NCBI GenBank assembly: GCA_023135995.1
Contig: JAGLRY010000302.1
Coordinates: 1-7,792 of the forward strand
Length of the DNA stretch: 7,792 bases
Reading direction: 5' to 3'
From: Candidatus Aminicenantota bacterium
GTDB taxonomy: Bacteria; Acidobacteriota; Aminicenantia; Aminicenantales; Aminicenantaceae
The translations under genes and the position numbers were made by a program. Position 1 is the stretch's first letter; every line of letters starts with the position of its first letter. Below, piece after piece: positions 1-6,058 of this stretch. Under the pieces are notes generated by a model, which was not told the DNA's origin, searched no databases, and saw only the letters and a list, made by a program, of their open reading frames with translations.

Positions 1-1442
1 ACTCGCTCCCCACTCCGTTTGTCATAGCGCATAATATTGCCGTTCTGCCATTCGGCATAGATGATGTTCGGATCCTCGGGATCGATGGCACAGGCATAGC
101 CATCGGCCCCAGTCGTAATGATCCAGTCGCTGTTGAGGATCCCATTCTGGTTCAGCGTCCGCGAGGGCCCTAATTGACTCGAGTTGTCCTGAGTACCGCC
201 ATGGACATTGTAAAAAGGCAAATCATTGTCCAAACACATCTTGTAATACTGGGTCAGCGGAAGGTTTGCAAAATACTTCCAGGTTTTTCCATGATCCCAA
301 GTCTCATACAGGCCCCCGTCACATCCTGAGAGGAGGTAGTTCGGATTTTTAGGGTCAAAGGCCAAAGCGTGATTGTCCGAGTGTTTATGCGCTTCTCCAA
401 TGGGATTAAAAGTATTTCCTCCATCACTGGATACATGCATCCACACATCCATCTGGTACACGCGGTCGAACTGATGGGGACTTGCGTAGATCTCTTGATA
501 ATAGTGGGGGCCTGTGCCGCCGCTTGTGTAGCTGCTTCGTTTTTCCCAGCTCTCGCCCCGGTTTGTGGATCTGTAGAATCCCTTCTGATCCCGATCTGCC
601 TCGATAGTTGCGTAAACCACACTAGGTTTGATAGGGGAGACAGCAAGCCCGATTTTCCCCGTGTCTCCCTTGGGAAGTCCCACGGCCAGTTTCCGCCATG
701 TTTTTCCGGCATCCTCACTTTTATAAATGCCGGACTCAGGTCCTCCACTCATAAAGGCGGCCACACTCCTTCGCCTCTGATAGGCAGCGGCGTACAGAAT
801 ATTTGGGTCTGTCGGATCCATCTCCACATCCGTCACACCCGTGTCCTTACTGATCTCGAGGGAAATATTCCAGGTTTTTCCTCCGTCTTCGCTCTTGTAT
901 AGCCCTCGCTCTCCGCCCGCTGACCAGAGTGGGCCCTCTGCCGCCACATATACAATGTTGGAATCGCAGGGATTCACCAGGATCTTGGAGATGTGTTCGG
1001 ATTCTTTGAGCCCCATATTCGACCAGGTCTTGCCGCCATTCAGGCTTTTATAAACGCCATCCCCCCAACCGACATGGCGGCCGCTGACGTTTTCCCCGGT
1101 TCCAACCCAGATGACATCCGGATTGTTAGGATCGATAGTGACACATCCGATGGAATAGGATGGCTGTTCATCAAAGATCGTTGTCCAGGTTGTTCCGGCA
1201 TTCACTGTTTTCCAAACACTCCCAGACCCCACCGCCACATACCAGATACTCTGATCCTCGGGATGAATAGCAATATCACTGATCCGACCCGACATCAGCG
1301 CAGGACCGATGTTTCTGAGCTTTAGTCCTGAGAAAGTCTCTGCATTCATCAGGGTTGACTTTTCTTTCTCAGCATCCTTGCTCCAGCCAGTCAAAGATAG
1401 GATGAGCATTATTACGCAAAGCCACAGACCGATTTTTCTCAT
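1..1442 (-). CDS. Exported BNR/Asp-box repeat protein, sortilin (VPS10)-like; 3' end outside window
   Basis: The frame is open from the ATG at 1442-1440 to the left edge, giving 480 codons with no stop, so this is the N-terminal part only. Residues 1-21 are a Sec signal peptide (MRKIGLWLCVIMLILSLTGW, then S). Seven Asp-box motifs of the form S-x-D/N-x-G-x-T-W follow at about residues 79-86, 133-140, 184-191, 242-249, 292-299, 338-345 and 381-388, for example SLNGGKTW and SEDGGKTW. Each caps a beta-propeller blade and sits near a DPxxPNxxY-type strand (103-112, 209-217, 453-462). LRNIGPALMSGRI (42-54) and GGTQDNSS (415-422) are typical of the large bacterial 'VPS10 domain/WD40-YVTN-BNR-like' exported proteins, which usually reach about 1,000 residues. 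An AAGGAGG ribosome site (1455-1449) lies 6 nt upstream and fixes the start. These proteins are often labelled glycosyl hydrolases because of the BNR repeats, but no catalytic residues are evident, so the substrate is unknown. A propeller binding or scaffold role outside the cytoplasm is likely. Confidence 0.9.
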   Translation of the reverse strand, partial: MRKIGLWLCVIMLILSLTGWSKDAEKEKSTLMNAETFSGLKLRNIGPALMSGRISDIAIHPEDQSIWYVAVGSGSVWKTVNAGTTWTTIFDEQPSYSIGCVTIDPNNPDVIWVGTGENVSGRHVGWGDGVYKSLNGGKTWSNMGLKESEHISKILVNPCDSNIVYVAAEGPLWSAGGERGLYKSEDGGKTWNISLEISKDTGVTDVEMDPTDPNILYAAAYQRRRSVAAFMSGGPESGIYKSEDAGKTWRKLAVGLPKGDTGKIGLAVSPIKPSVVYATIEADRDQKGFYRSTNRGESWEKRSSYTSGGTGPHYYQEIYASPHQFDRVYQMDVWMHVSSDGGNTFNPIGEAHKHSDNHALAFDPKNPNYLLSGCDGGLYETWDHGKTWKYFANLPLTQYYKMCLDNDLPFYNVHGGTQDNSSQLGPSRTLNQNGILNSDWIITTGADGYACAIDPEDPNIIYAEWQNGNIMRYDKRSGER

Positions 1443-1470
1443 TGTCTTCCTCCTTCTTATTGTAAAATAT

Positions 1471-1491
1471 TAACCTGAACTATTCAGGTTA
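1471..1491. promoter_or_regulatory. Inverted repeat upstream of BNR gene, possible operator
   Basis: TAACCTGAA and TTCAGGTTA form perfect 9-bp arms around the spacer CTA. The site lies 29 nt upstream of the BNR start codon and just before its ribosome site. That position suits an operator or a leader-RNA hairpin. No run of T follows on the minus strand, so a terminator is less likely. The binding factor is unknown. Confidence 0.45.
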
Positions 1492-1628
1492 GGAAATGAA
1501 GGGAAGTTTTTGGAGATCCCTTTTTTCATTGTCTCAATATTTTGCAACATTTTCGAGCGGTATTAAAGGATTTTTTTTTGATAGAACTCTGGATATCGAT
1601 CCCTTTTCCTGATCTTGACCAAATAATT

Positions 1629-1718
1629 GGGGACGGTTCCCATTTTATGTAGGGTCCGTTCCTCTCACGGACCGTTTAGGAAACGGTTCCTACATCTTTC
1701 AGCAAAGGGACAAGACCC
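1629..1718 (+). repeat. BIME-like intergenic repeat, copy A
   Basis: The 47-nt core (1648-1694) starts TGTAGG and ends CCTACA. Inside are two hairpins: GGTCCGT (1653-1659) with ACGGACC (1667-1673), and ACCGTTT (1671-1677) with AAACGGT (1681-1687). They share the bases ACC, so they would compete or form a junction. Read from either end, the core begins with GTAG followed by a palindrome, as in REP sequences. The left end is GGGGACGGTTCCC (1629-1641); the right end is the degenerate GGGACAAGACCC (1707-1718). The core differs from copy C (reverse complement) at 5 of 47 positions. This copy lies upstream of both flanking genes, so it is unlikely to be serving only as a terminator. Confidence 0.85.
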
Positions 1719-1814
1719 AATGTGATAGTGTTAAAAAAGCTTACATCCAATCCTCAAATGAATCCCTTATTCTATTAGAAGGACAATAAAAATTTTTGCA
1801 TATACTTGAGGTTA

Positions 1815-1827
1815 TGTGATTATCACA
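1815..1827. promoter_or_regulatory. 13-nt palindrome TGTGATTATCACA, possible activator site
   Basis: TGTGAT and ATCACA are perfect 6-bp arms around a single T. The site lies about 70 nt upstream of the transcription start predicted from the sigma-54 promoter at 1865-1880. Another TGTGAT half-site occurs at 1721-1726. It resembles a CRP/FNR-type operator in sequence, but the TGTGA and TCACA arms are only 3 nt apart rather than 6, so it is not a canonical CRP site. It could be bound by an enhancer-binding protein or another dimeric regulator. Confidence 0.4.
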
Positions 1828-1864
1828 GCCATGCCCACACGGGTTTGGTGAAAAGAGTAAAAAC

Positions 1865-1880
1865 TGGCACATATATTGCT
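1865..1880 (+). promoter_or_regulatory. Sigma-54 (RpoN) type -24/-12 promoter
   Basis: TGGCAC (1865-1870), 5 nt, then TTGCT (1876-1880) matches the RpoN consensus TGGCACG-N4-TTGCW at every informative base except A for the G after TGGCAC, with exact spacing. The preceding C (1864) also fits. Transcription would start near 1891, leaving a 5' leader of about 32 nt before the ATG at 1923. It points at the MBL-TPR gene and no competing sigma-70 promoter was seen there. Such promoters need an AAA+ enhancer-binding protein, so the gene is probably switched on by a specific signal. Confidence 0.8.
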
Positions 1881-1922
1881 ATTACAAATCTTAAATATCT
1901 TGAATTGTAAGATGGATGAGAA

Positions 1923-3335
1923 ATGAAGCTAAAAAGAATTCCACTCATTTTTTTGTCTCTGCTACTGGTTTTAATGCCTGTTTTTGTTTCAGCGACTGAT
2001 GAGATAACCGTTGAATTCGATAGGGTGAGCGAGAGAGTTTTGGTCGTTAAATCAGGAAAGGTCTACACAGACCAGATCGTCGCTCTCGCTTCGAAAAAAG
2101 GTATGGTTATGATCGATACCGGCATAGCTCCGACACTCACTGAAAAGTACAGAAAAGTCATCGAACGGGAGTTCGGGCGCAATGATTTTGTCTATGTGAT
2201 CAATACTCACTATCACTGGGATCATACGAATGGAAACCAGATCTTCCCTGAAGCAGTGATCATCTCCCATGAGACCAGCCCGGACAGAATGCGTCAATTT
2301 GACCAAGGAAGGCCAAATTCTGTTGCTCAGCGTCGGGCCAGAATAACACAATGGAAAAACCAATTGAAAGGGCTGGAACCTGACTCAGAGCGTGCTCAGA
2401 GGATTCGTGATGCCATAGATTCATCAGAGATTACATGTGATGACCTCGAAAACAACTATATCCTCACTTTACCAACTCTGACTTTTAATGATCGCCTGAC
2501 ACTCGATATGGGTGACCTGACTTTTAACCTGCTCTATTTCGGTGAAGGGCTCCATACAGGCGATGACATCATTATTCACTGCCCAGAAGAGAAGCTCCTT
2601 TTTACAGGAGATCTGTTCTACAAAGGCTCTATGTCTATCGCCTTTTCCTCTCAGTTTGATGCCCCTCGATGGATGTCGGTTATGAACGAAGTGCTGAAGG
2701 ATGAGGATGCAGTTGAATGGGTTTATGATTGTCACAATGGCCGTATGAGCGGGGAATTTATATCGCTCTGGAGGGATTACTTGGTCGAACTGTGGAATGA
2801 CCTATCCGCAGCGAGTGAGGAGGGACTTGACCTTGTGACTGTGCAGGACCGGTTTTCCTATGAAAACAAGTACTCCTTCATCTCTAAATCCGGCATAGAC
2901 CCGGAACAACTAAAAAGAGAACATCAGAATAATGTTAAGTATGTGTGGTACCGGATCAAAGAATTACAGTCTGCGGCAACTGTGATAGGGCAGGTGATCG
3001 CCGAATCAGGGATGGATGCCGCCCTCAAAAAGTATGCTGAGATTAAGGACGCTCCTGTTGAAAAGTATTACTTTGATGAAGTCGAGATGAACAGGCTGGG
3101 ATATCAGCTTATCAATCAAAACAAGCTCAAAGAAGCGATCGAAATTTTCAAGATGAATGTGGAACTCTATCCAGAAACCTGGAATGTTTATGACAGCTTA
3201 GGGGAGGGATACATGCTTCTTGGAGAGAAGGAACTCGCCATTAAATATTACGAAAAATCTTTGGAGATCAATCCGGATAATACAAACGGTGTGGCCATGC
3301 TGGAAAGGCTAAAGTCTGAAAAAGAAGAGTTATAG
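1923..3335 (+). CDS. Exported metallo-beta-lactamase-fold hydrolase with C-terminal TPR repeats
   Basis: A protein of 470 residues. Residues 1-24 are a signal peptide (cleavage after FVSA), so it acts outside the cytoplasm. The MBL domain spans about 28-285. The zinc motif HYHWDH gives ligands H96, H98, D100 and H101; further ligands are H211 (GLHTGDD), D230 (FTGDL) and H271 (DCHNG). All the residues for a two-metal site are therefore present. A charged, probably helical insert (about 118-185) separates the first motif from the third histidine. Residues 390-460 form about two TPR units (e.g. LGYQLINQNKLKEAIEIF and LGEGYMLLGEKELAIKYYEK), suggesting protein contacts or dimerisation. The substrate cannot be told from sequence; MBL hydrolases of this broad type include lactonases, thioesterases and beta-lactamases. 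The ribosome site is weak (GGATGAG, 1914-1920). Expression is probably sigma-54 dependent, and the gene stands alone. Confidence 0.9.
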   Translation: MKLKRIPLIFLSLLLVLMPVFVSATDEITVEFDRVSERVLVVKSGKVYTDQIVALASKKGMVMIDTGIAPTLTEKYRKVIEREFGRNDFVYVINTHYHWDHTNGNQIFPEAVIISHETSPDRMRQFDQGRPNSVAQRRARITQWKNQLKGLEPDSERAQRIRDAIDSSEITCDDLENNYILTLPTLTFNDRLTLDMGDLTFNLLYFGEGLHTGDDIIIHCPEEKLLFTGDLFYKGSMSIAFSSQFDAPRWMSVMNEVLKDEDAVEWVYDCHNGRMSGEFISLWRDYLVELWNDLSAASEEGLDLVTVQDRFSYENKYSFISKSGIDPEQLKREHQNNVKYVWYRIKELQSAATVIGQVIAESGMDAALKKYAEIKDAPVEKYYFDEVEMNRLGYQLINQNKLKEAIEIFKMNVELYPETWNVYDSLGEGYMLLGEKELAIKYYEKSLEINPDNTNGVAMLERLKSEKEEL

Positions 3336-3339
3336 TATA

Positions 3340-3423
3340 GGTGATACTCCTCTTTTTGTAGGGTTCGCTCCCCGAGCTGACCGTTTAGGAAACGGTCCCT
3401 ACAAATAAAAGGGGACTGTCCCC
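3340..3423 (+). repeat. BIME-like intergenic repeat, copy B
   Basis: The 47-nt core is 3357-3403. The TTTGTAGGG / CCCTACAAA outer stem (3355-3363 with 3397-3405) encloses two hairpins: the imperfect GGTTCGCT (3362-3369) with AGCTGACC (3375-3382), and the perfect ACCGTTT (3380-3386) with AAACGGT (3390-3396). Left end GGTGATACTCCTC (3340-3352) is a degenerate palindrome; right end GGGGACTGTCCCC (3411-3423) is perfect. It fills the gap between two convergent genes almost completely and has the same orientation as copy A. The core differs from inverted copy C at 5 of 47 positions, two of which form a compensatory pair. Confidence 0.85.
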
Positions 3424-3428
3424 TTTTT
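3407..3428. terminator. Bidirectional intrinsic terminator formed by end of copy B
   Basis: AAAAGGGGA (3407-3415), loop CTG, and TCCCCTTTT (3419-3427) form a 9-bp stem. Read rightward it ends in a T run (3424-3428) and would stop transcription of the MBL-TPR gene. Read leftward the stem starts in the dipeptidase stop codon and is followed by TTTTATTTG. It suits the convergent arrangement. Confidence 0.7.
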
Positions 3429-5070
3429 AGTGGAGGCGGCTGTCTTTTTTATCCTCTCCCCAGGGGAGAAGTTTGAATTGTTCAGGTTTGGATTTCAAAA
3501 CAGTCTTTAGCCACTCGGATGGATACCCCACGCCTCGGGCTCGGCCGTTTTCATCCTTAACATATCCGTCATTATACTTACAGATTAGGTGTTCCCCGAG
3601 TTCTATCCAGCGTTTGACAATCATATCCCCTTGACTAACGGAGTAATTCGTGAGGAAGCGCACCATCAGCTCCCTATCCTGGTCGAGTAAAGCGATCGCA
3701 GTTTTTTCGATCACAGGCTGAAGCATCAGCAGTTGTCCTTCAAGCGCCGTCTGGACCTTGAGGATATCCTGGACCATATCGCGGTAGCGGAGGTTGGCGA
3801 AGTTAGCCACGAAGTTGAATACCCACCAAGCAGAATCCCAAGAGAATTTTTGGAGATCGCCCACGGTAAATGATCTCGGCAAACTGTCGATACAACAGTA
3901 CAGTGGAACATAACAACTGGTGTATGTATCGTCCAAACCATACCAGTACACTCCACCGATCTGATCCGGTAGCCAACTCCGAGACTGGGAGATAAAAGAA
4001 AATGCTGTCTGCTGAGTGGAAATAGGCCTTTCCCAGCTGTACTTTGTGCCGTCCACTTCCCAAGTCAGCCCTCGGCATCTTAGCGGGCTTCCGAAGGGAC
4101 CGGCATCCAAGCCCTTCGTCATATCAAAAGGAGTCCCCTCGTAGTGGTCGCGCATCACGTGCATCACATCTGGCAGGGATAACTTCTCATCGGGTTTGAT
4201 CCACAACGGATAGGGTTTGGCTCCCTCCACTCCGCGCTGGAAATCCGGAGACAGGTTCAGCGAAGGAGCGCTGCGACGAAACATACTCCAGACACGCGCA
4301 GCACAAGTCCTCAGTGAGGACGGTTTTGGAGGATCAAATGCATAACGGAAGCTGAAAGGCTTTCCGGATTTCTTGTCATAATATCCCTTTTGCTCAGCAA
4401 AAGATATGACATGTGAGGAGTACAGACAATTTTCAGGATCATCTGTGGGGAACTCTCCGATGCGCGCCATGTTGGCATGAGCACAAATGTATCCATCCGG
4501 AACACGCAACGCCACCCAGTGAGCTCCCTTACCGCCCGGACCCGGTCCGATCATTTCCATGATCCATGCTTCATTAGGGTCGGCAATGGAAAATGATTCT
4601 CCTGAGCTGCCGTACCCATATTCCTCGACGAGTTGAGCCATGACTTCAATGGCTCCCCTGGCAGTCTTGGCTCGTTGGAGGGCACGTTCCATCAGGAAGA
4701 AATAGTGAAGAAGTCCATCCGGATTTCTCAGTTCACTGCGGCCCCCAAAAGTCGTTTCGCCGATCGCGAGCTGGTGCTCATTCATTAATCCGACCACGGC
4801 ATATGTGTGAGCGACCTGTTTGATCTCCCCCCTGATTTTACCGTCTCTTCCTCTAACCTTGATCGTCACCCCGGACTCATGGTCTTGGGCGGGTCTATAT
4901 TCGAGATGGGGATGGAATTCCCCATCACAGGTGTACGTGATCATAACCGATCCATCTTTTGAAGCTCCTTTGGTCACGAGGAAGCTTGAGCAATTATCGT
5001 CCGGCCATTGATAAATCGCTAATAGAATCGTCAAAAGAAAGATGAAAAAAAATATACGTCTGGGTTTCAT
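3427..5070 (-). CDS. Exported C69-family dipeptidase (Ntn hydrolase)
   Basis: A protein of 547 residues, close to the usual length for secreted bacterial C69 peptidases. A leader or membrane anchor (about 5-20, RIFFFIFLLTILLAIY) is followed by DNCSSFLVTKGASKDGS (25-41). This matches the C69 start, in which a cysteine becomes the N-terminal nucleophile after the leader is removed; here it is C27. Other family blocks are GLMNEHQLAIGETTFGGR (94-111), YGYGSSGESFSIADPNEAW (151-169) and the GAHWVALRVPDGYICAHAN region (182-200). Known C69 enzymes (the lactobacillar PepD type) cleave dipeptides, so a role in periplasmic peptide breakdown is likely. The chosen ATG has AGGAGG 6 nt upstream and begins the leader; the open frame extends 72 codons further upstream, but that stretch crosses the divergent gene's promoter and has no leader character. 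The stop codon abuts repeat copy B. Confidence 0.88.
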   Translation of the reverse strand: MKPRRIFFFIFLLTILLAIYQWPDDNCSSFLVTKGASKDGSVMITYTCDGEFHPHLEYRPAQDHESGVTIKVRGRDGKIRGEIKQVAHTYAVVGLMNEHQLAIGETTFGGRSELRNPDGLLHYFFLMERALQRAKTARGAIEVMAQLVEEYGYGSSGESFSIADPNEAWIMEMIGPGPGGKGAHWVALRVPDGYICAHANMARIGEFPTDDPENCLYSSHVISFAEQKGYYDKKSGKPFSFRYAFDPPKPSSLRTCAARVWSMFRRSAPSLNLSPDFQRGVEGAKPYPLWIKPDEKLSLPDVMHVMRDHYEGTPFDMTKGLDAGPFGSPLRCRGLTWEVDGTKYSWERPISTQQTAFSFISQSRSWLPDQIGGVYWYGLDDTYTSCYVPLYCCIDSLPRSFTVGDLQKFSWDSAWWVFNFVANFANLRYRDMVQDILKVQTALEGQLLMLQPVIEKTAIALLDQDRELMVRFLTNYSVSQGDMIVKRWIELGEHLICKYNDGYVKDENGRARGVGYPSEWLKTVLKSKPEQFKLLPWGEDKKDSRLH

Positions 5071-5076
5071 GGGAGT

Positions 5077-5082
5077 CCTCCT
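5077..5082 (-). promoter_or_regulatory. Ribosome binding site AGGAGG fixing the dipeptidase start
   Basis: A perfect AGGAGG on the minus strand lies 6 nt before the ATG at 5070-5068. It decides between this start, which opens a clean leader peptide, and the longer open frame reaching 5286. Confidence 0.85.
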
Positions 5083-5190
5083 TTTTGTGTTGTGAAAAGT
5101 GCCAAGGTTCAACCTATAGCAGACAGGCAAAAAAATCAAGATGAATCCAGAGAATGGAAGCATCCCCAAATCCTTGGAAATCCGTGGAAA

Positions 5191-5219
5191 TTGACTGTAA
5201 CTTTTCCCTGTGTTATAAG
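5191..5219 (+). promoter_or_regulatory. Sigma-70 type promoter of the DUF364 gene
   Basis: TTGACT (5191-5196) and TATAAG (5214-5219) match the -35 and -10 consensus at five of six positions each, with the ideal 17-nt spacing. Transcription would start near 5226, leaving a short leader containing the GAAGGA ribosome site before the ATG at 5243. This implies constitutive or housekeeping-type expression, in contrast to the sigma-54 promoter at 1865. Confidence 0.72.
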
Positions 5220-5242
5220 CTGGATCTGGGGCGAAGGAAAAA

Positions 5243-5989
5243 ATGAAGAAATCGATAGCTTTGTTGAAGGACATTTTGTCATCCATTCAGATCGATCATG
5301 AAGTATCCGATATTCGGACATGCGTGTATTGGACAGCAGTGACTTCAATGCGGTGCGGACTGGCCTCCACGATGGCAGCCTTCCTGTATCCACAAGAAGG
5401 AAACCAGGTGAAATCTGCTGGTGAGCTTCTTCCTGCAGGTGCAAAAACATTGGCAGAATTGTCATTTTCAGACCACATTCTGGAGGCTGCGATCGGTATT
5501 GCTGCCATAAATTCTTTGCTACAGATCGATGAATCCCTCTGCATTGATTTGAATGCTGCTGATGAGATCAGTGCTATGGGACAGGGAAAACGGATCGCGA
5601 TTATCGGGCACTTTCCGTTTGTAAAGAAACTCCGAAAGGTGGCGCAGGATTTGTGGGTATTTGAGCTCCCAGGACGTTCGCGTCCTGGAGACCTCATCGG
5701 CAAAGAGATTGAAAATCTCCTCCCTCAGGCTGATGTTGTGGCCATAACCAGCACAACCCTGATCAACCACACTCTGGGAGATATATTGAGCCTCGTCAAA
5801 TCAGATGCCTGCAAAATAATGCTCGGACCGAGCACCCCTTTATCTCCCGTGCTGTTTGACTATGGGATTGATACGGTTTCCGGGTCTATCGTTGTCAATC
5901 GCGATCAAGTCCTTGATTGCATAAGCCAGGGTGCTAATTTTCGTCAGGTCAAAGGTGTCAGGAAAGTAACCATGCGTCGCAAAATGTAA
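5243..5989 (+). CDS. DUF4213/DUF364 protein, putative heavy-metal chelation family
   Basis: A protein of 248 residues with no leader, so cytoplasmic. The N-terminal part (about 1-90, with VYWTAVTSMRCGLAST at 28-43) fits DUF4213. The C-terminal part fits the Rossmann-like DUF364 domain: KRIAIIGHFPFV (116-127), ELPGRSRPGD (141-150), ADVVAITSTTLINHTL (163-178) and the LGPSTPLSP loop (194-202). This two-domain form and length are normal for the family. Members are annotated as putative heavy-metal chelators from structural resemblance and are often near metal or cofactor genes; the biochemical role is not settled, and no such neighbour is seen here. The ribosome site GAAGGA (5233-5238) sits 4 nt before the ATG. 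The gene is monocistronic, has its own sigma-70 promoter, and ends 51 nt before a terminator-like palindrome. Confidence 0.85.
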   Translation: MKKSIALLKDILSSIQIDHEVSDIRTCVYWTAVTSMRCGLASTMAAFLYPQEGNQVKSAGELLPAGAKTLAELSFSDHILEAAIGIAAINSLLQIDESLCIDLNAADEISAMGQGKRIAIIGHFPFVKKLRKVAQDLWVFELPGRSRPGDLIGKEIENLLPQADVVAITSTTLINHTLGDILSLVKSDACKIMLGPSTPLSPVLFDYGIDTVSGSIVVNRDQVLDCISQGANFRQVKGVRKVTMRRKM

Positions 5990-6040
5990 GGTGTTCCGAA
6001 CTTCCAACGAGATTTAAACAGTGAGGTAATAATTCAAATA

Positions 6041-6058
6041 GGGGACGGTTCCCCTTTT
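6041..6058 (+). terminator. Likely terminator of the DUF364 gene, one end of copy C
   Basis: GGGGA, loop CGGT, TCCCC, then TTTT forms a short GC-rich hairpin with a T run about 51 nt after the stop codon. It is the left end of repeat copy C, so the terminator appears to be supplied by the repeat. Confidence 0.55.

Larger units (their letters stand above)
1443..1922. other. 480-bp divergent intergenic region, no gene
   Basis: This is the regulatory space between the BNR gene (leftward) and the MBL-TPR gene (rightward). From left to right it holds the BNR ribosome site, a 9-bp inverted repeat, an AT-rich stretch with a nine-T run near 1571-1579, repeat copy A, a 13-nt palindrome and a sigma-54 type promoter. 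I see no convincing small ORF with a ribosome site, no RNA gene, and no convincing sigma-70 promoter for the BNR gene. Confidence 0.7.

Noticed and set aside
369..1325. Plus-strand open frames of 70-177 residues across the BNR gene
   Set aside because: They are antisense shadows of a continuous 480-codon minus-strand frame that has a signal peptide, seven Asp-boxes and a strong ribosome site.
1501..1526. GGGA...TCCC followed by six T as a terminator
   Set aside because: The stem is only 4 bp with a 12-nt loop, and no gene reading rightward ends upstream of it.
1815..1827. CRP/FNR binding site
   Set aside because: The TGTGA and TCACA arms are separated by 3 nt, not the 6 nt of canonical CRP sites; kept only as an unassigned palindrome.
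5084..5104. TGGCAC on the minus strand upstream of the dipeptidase, a possible sigma-54 -24 box
   Set aside because: The bases 5 nt further on are ACAAC, not TTGC, and the start would fall inside the ribosome site.
5113..5139. Possible minus-strand sigma-70 promoter (TTGATT, then TATAGG) for the dipeptidase gene
   Set aside because: Spacing is only 15 nt and each box matches four of six positions; too weak to list as a feature.
5071..5286. 72-codon upstream extension of the dipeptidase frame
   Set aside because: The internal ATG at 5070 has AGGAGG at 6 nt and starts a normal leader. The extension overlaps the divergent DUF364 promoter and start and has no family similarity.
5296..5770. Minus-strand frames of 83-135 residues within the DUF364 gene, and similar frames in the MBL, dipeptidase and amidohydrolase genes
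   Set aside because: They are shadow frames overlapping well-supported genes, with no family motifs of their own.
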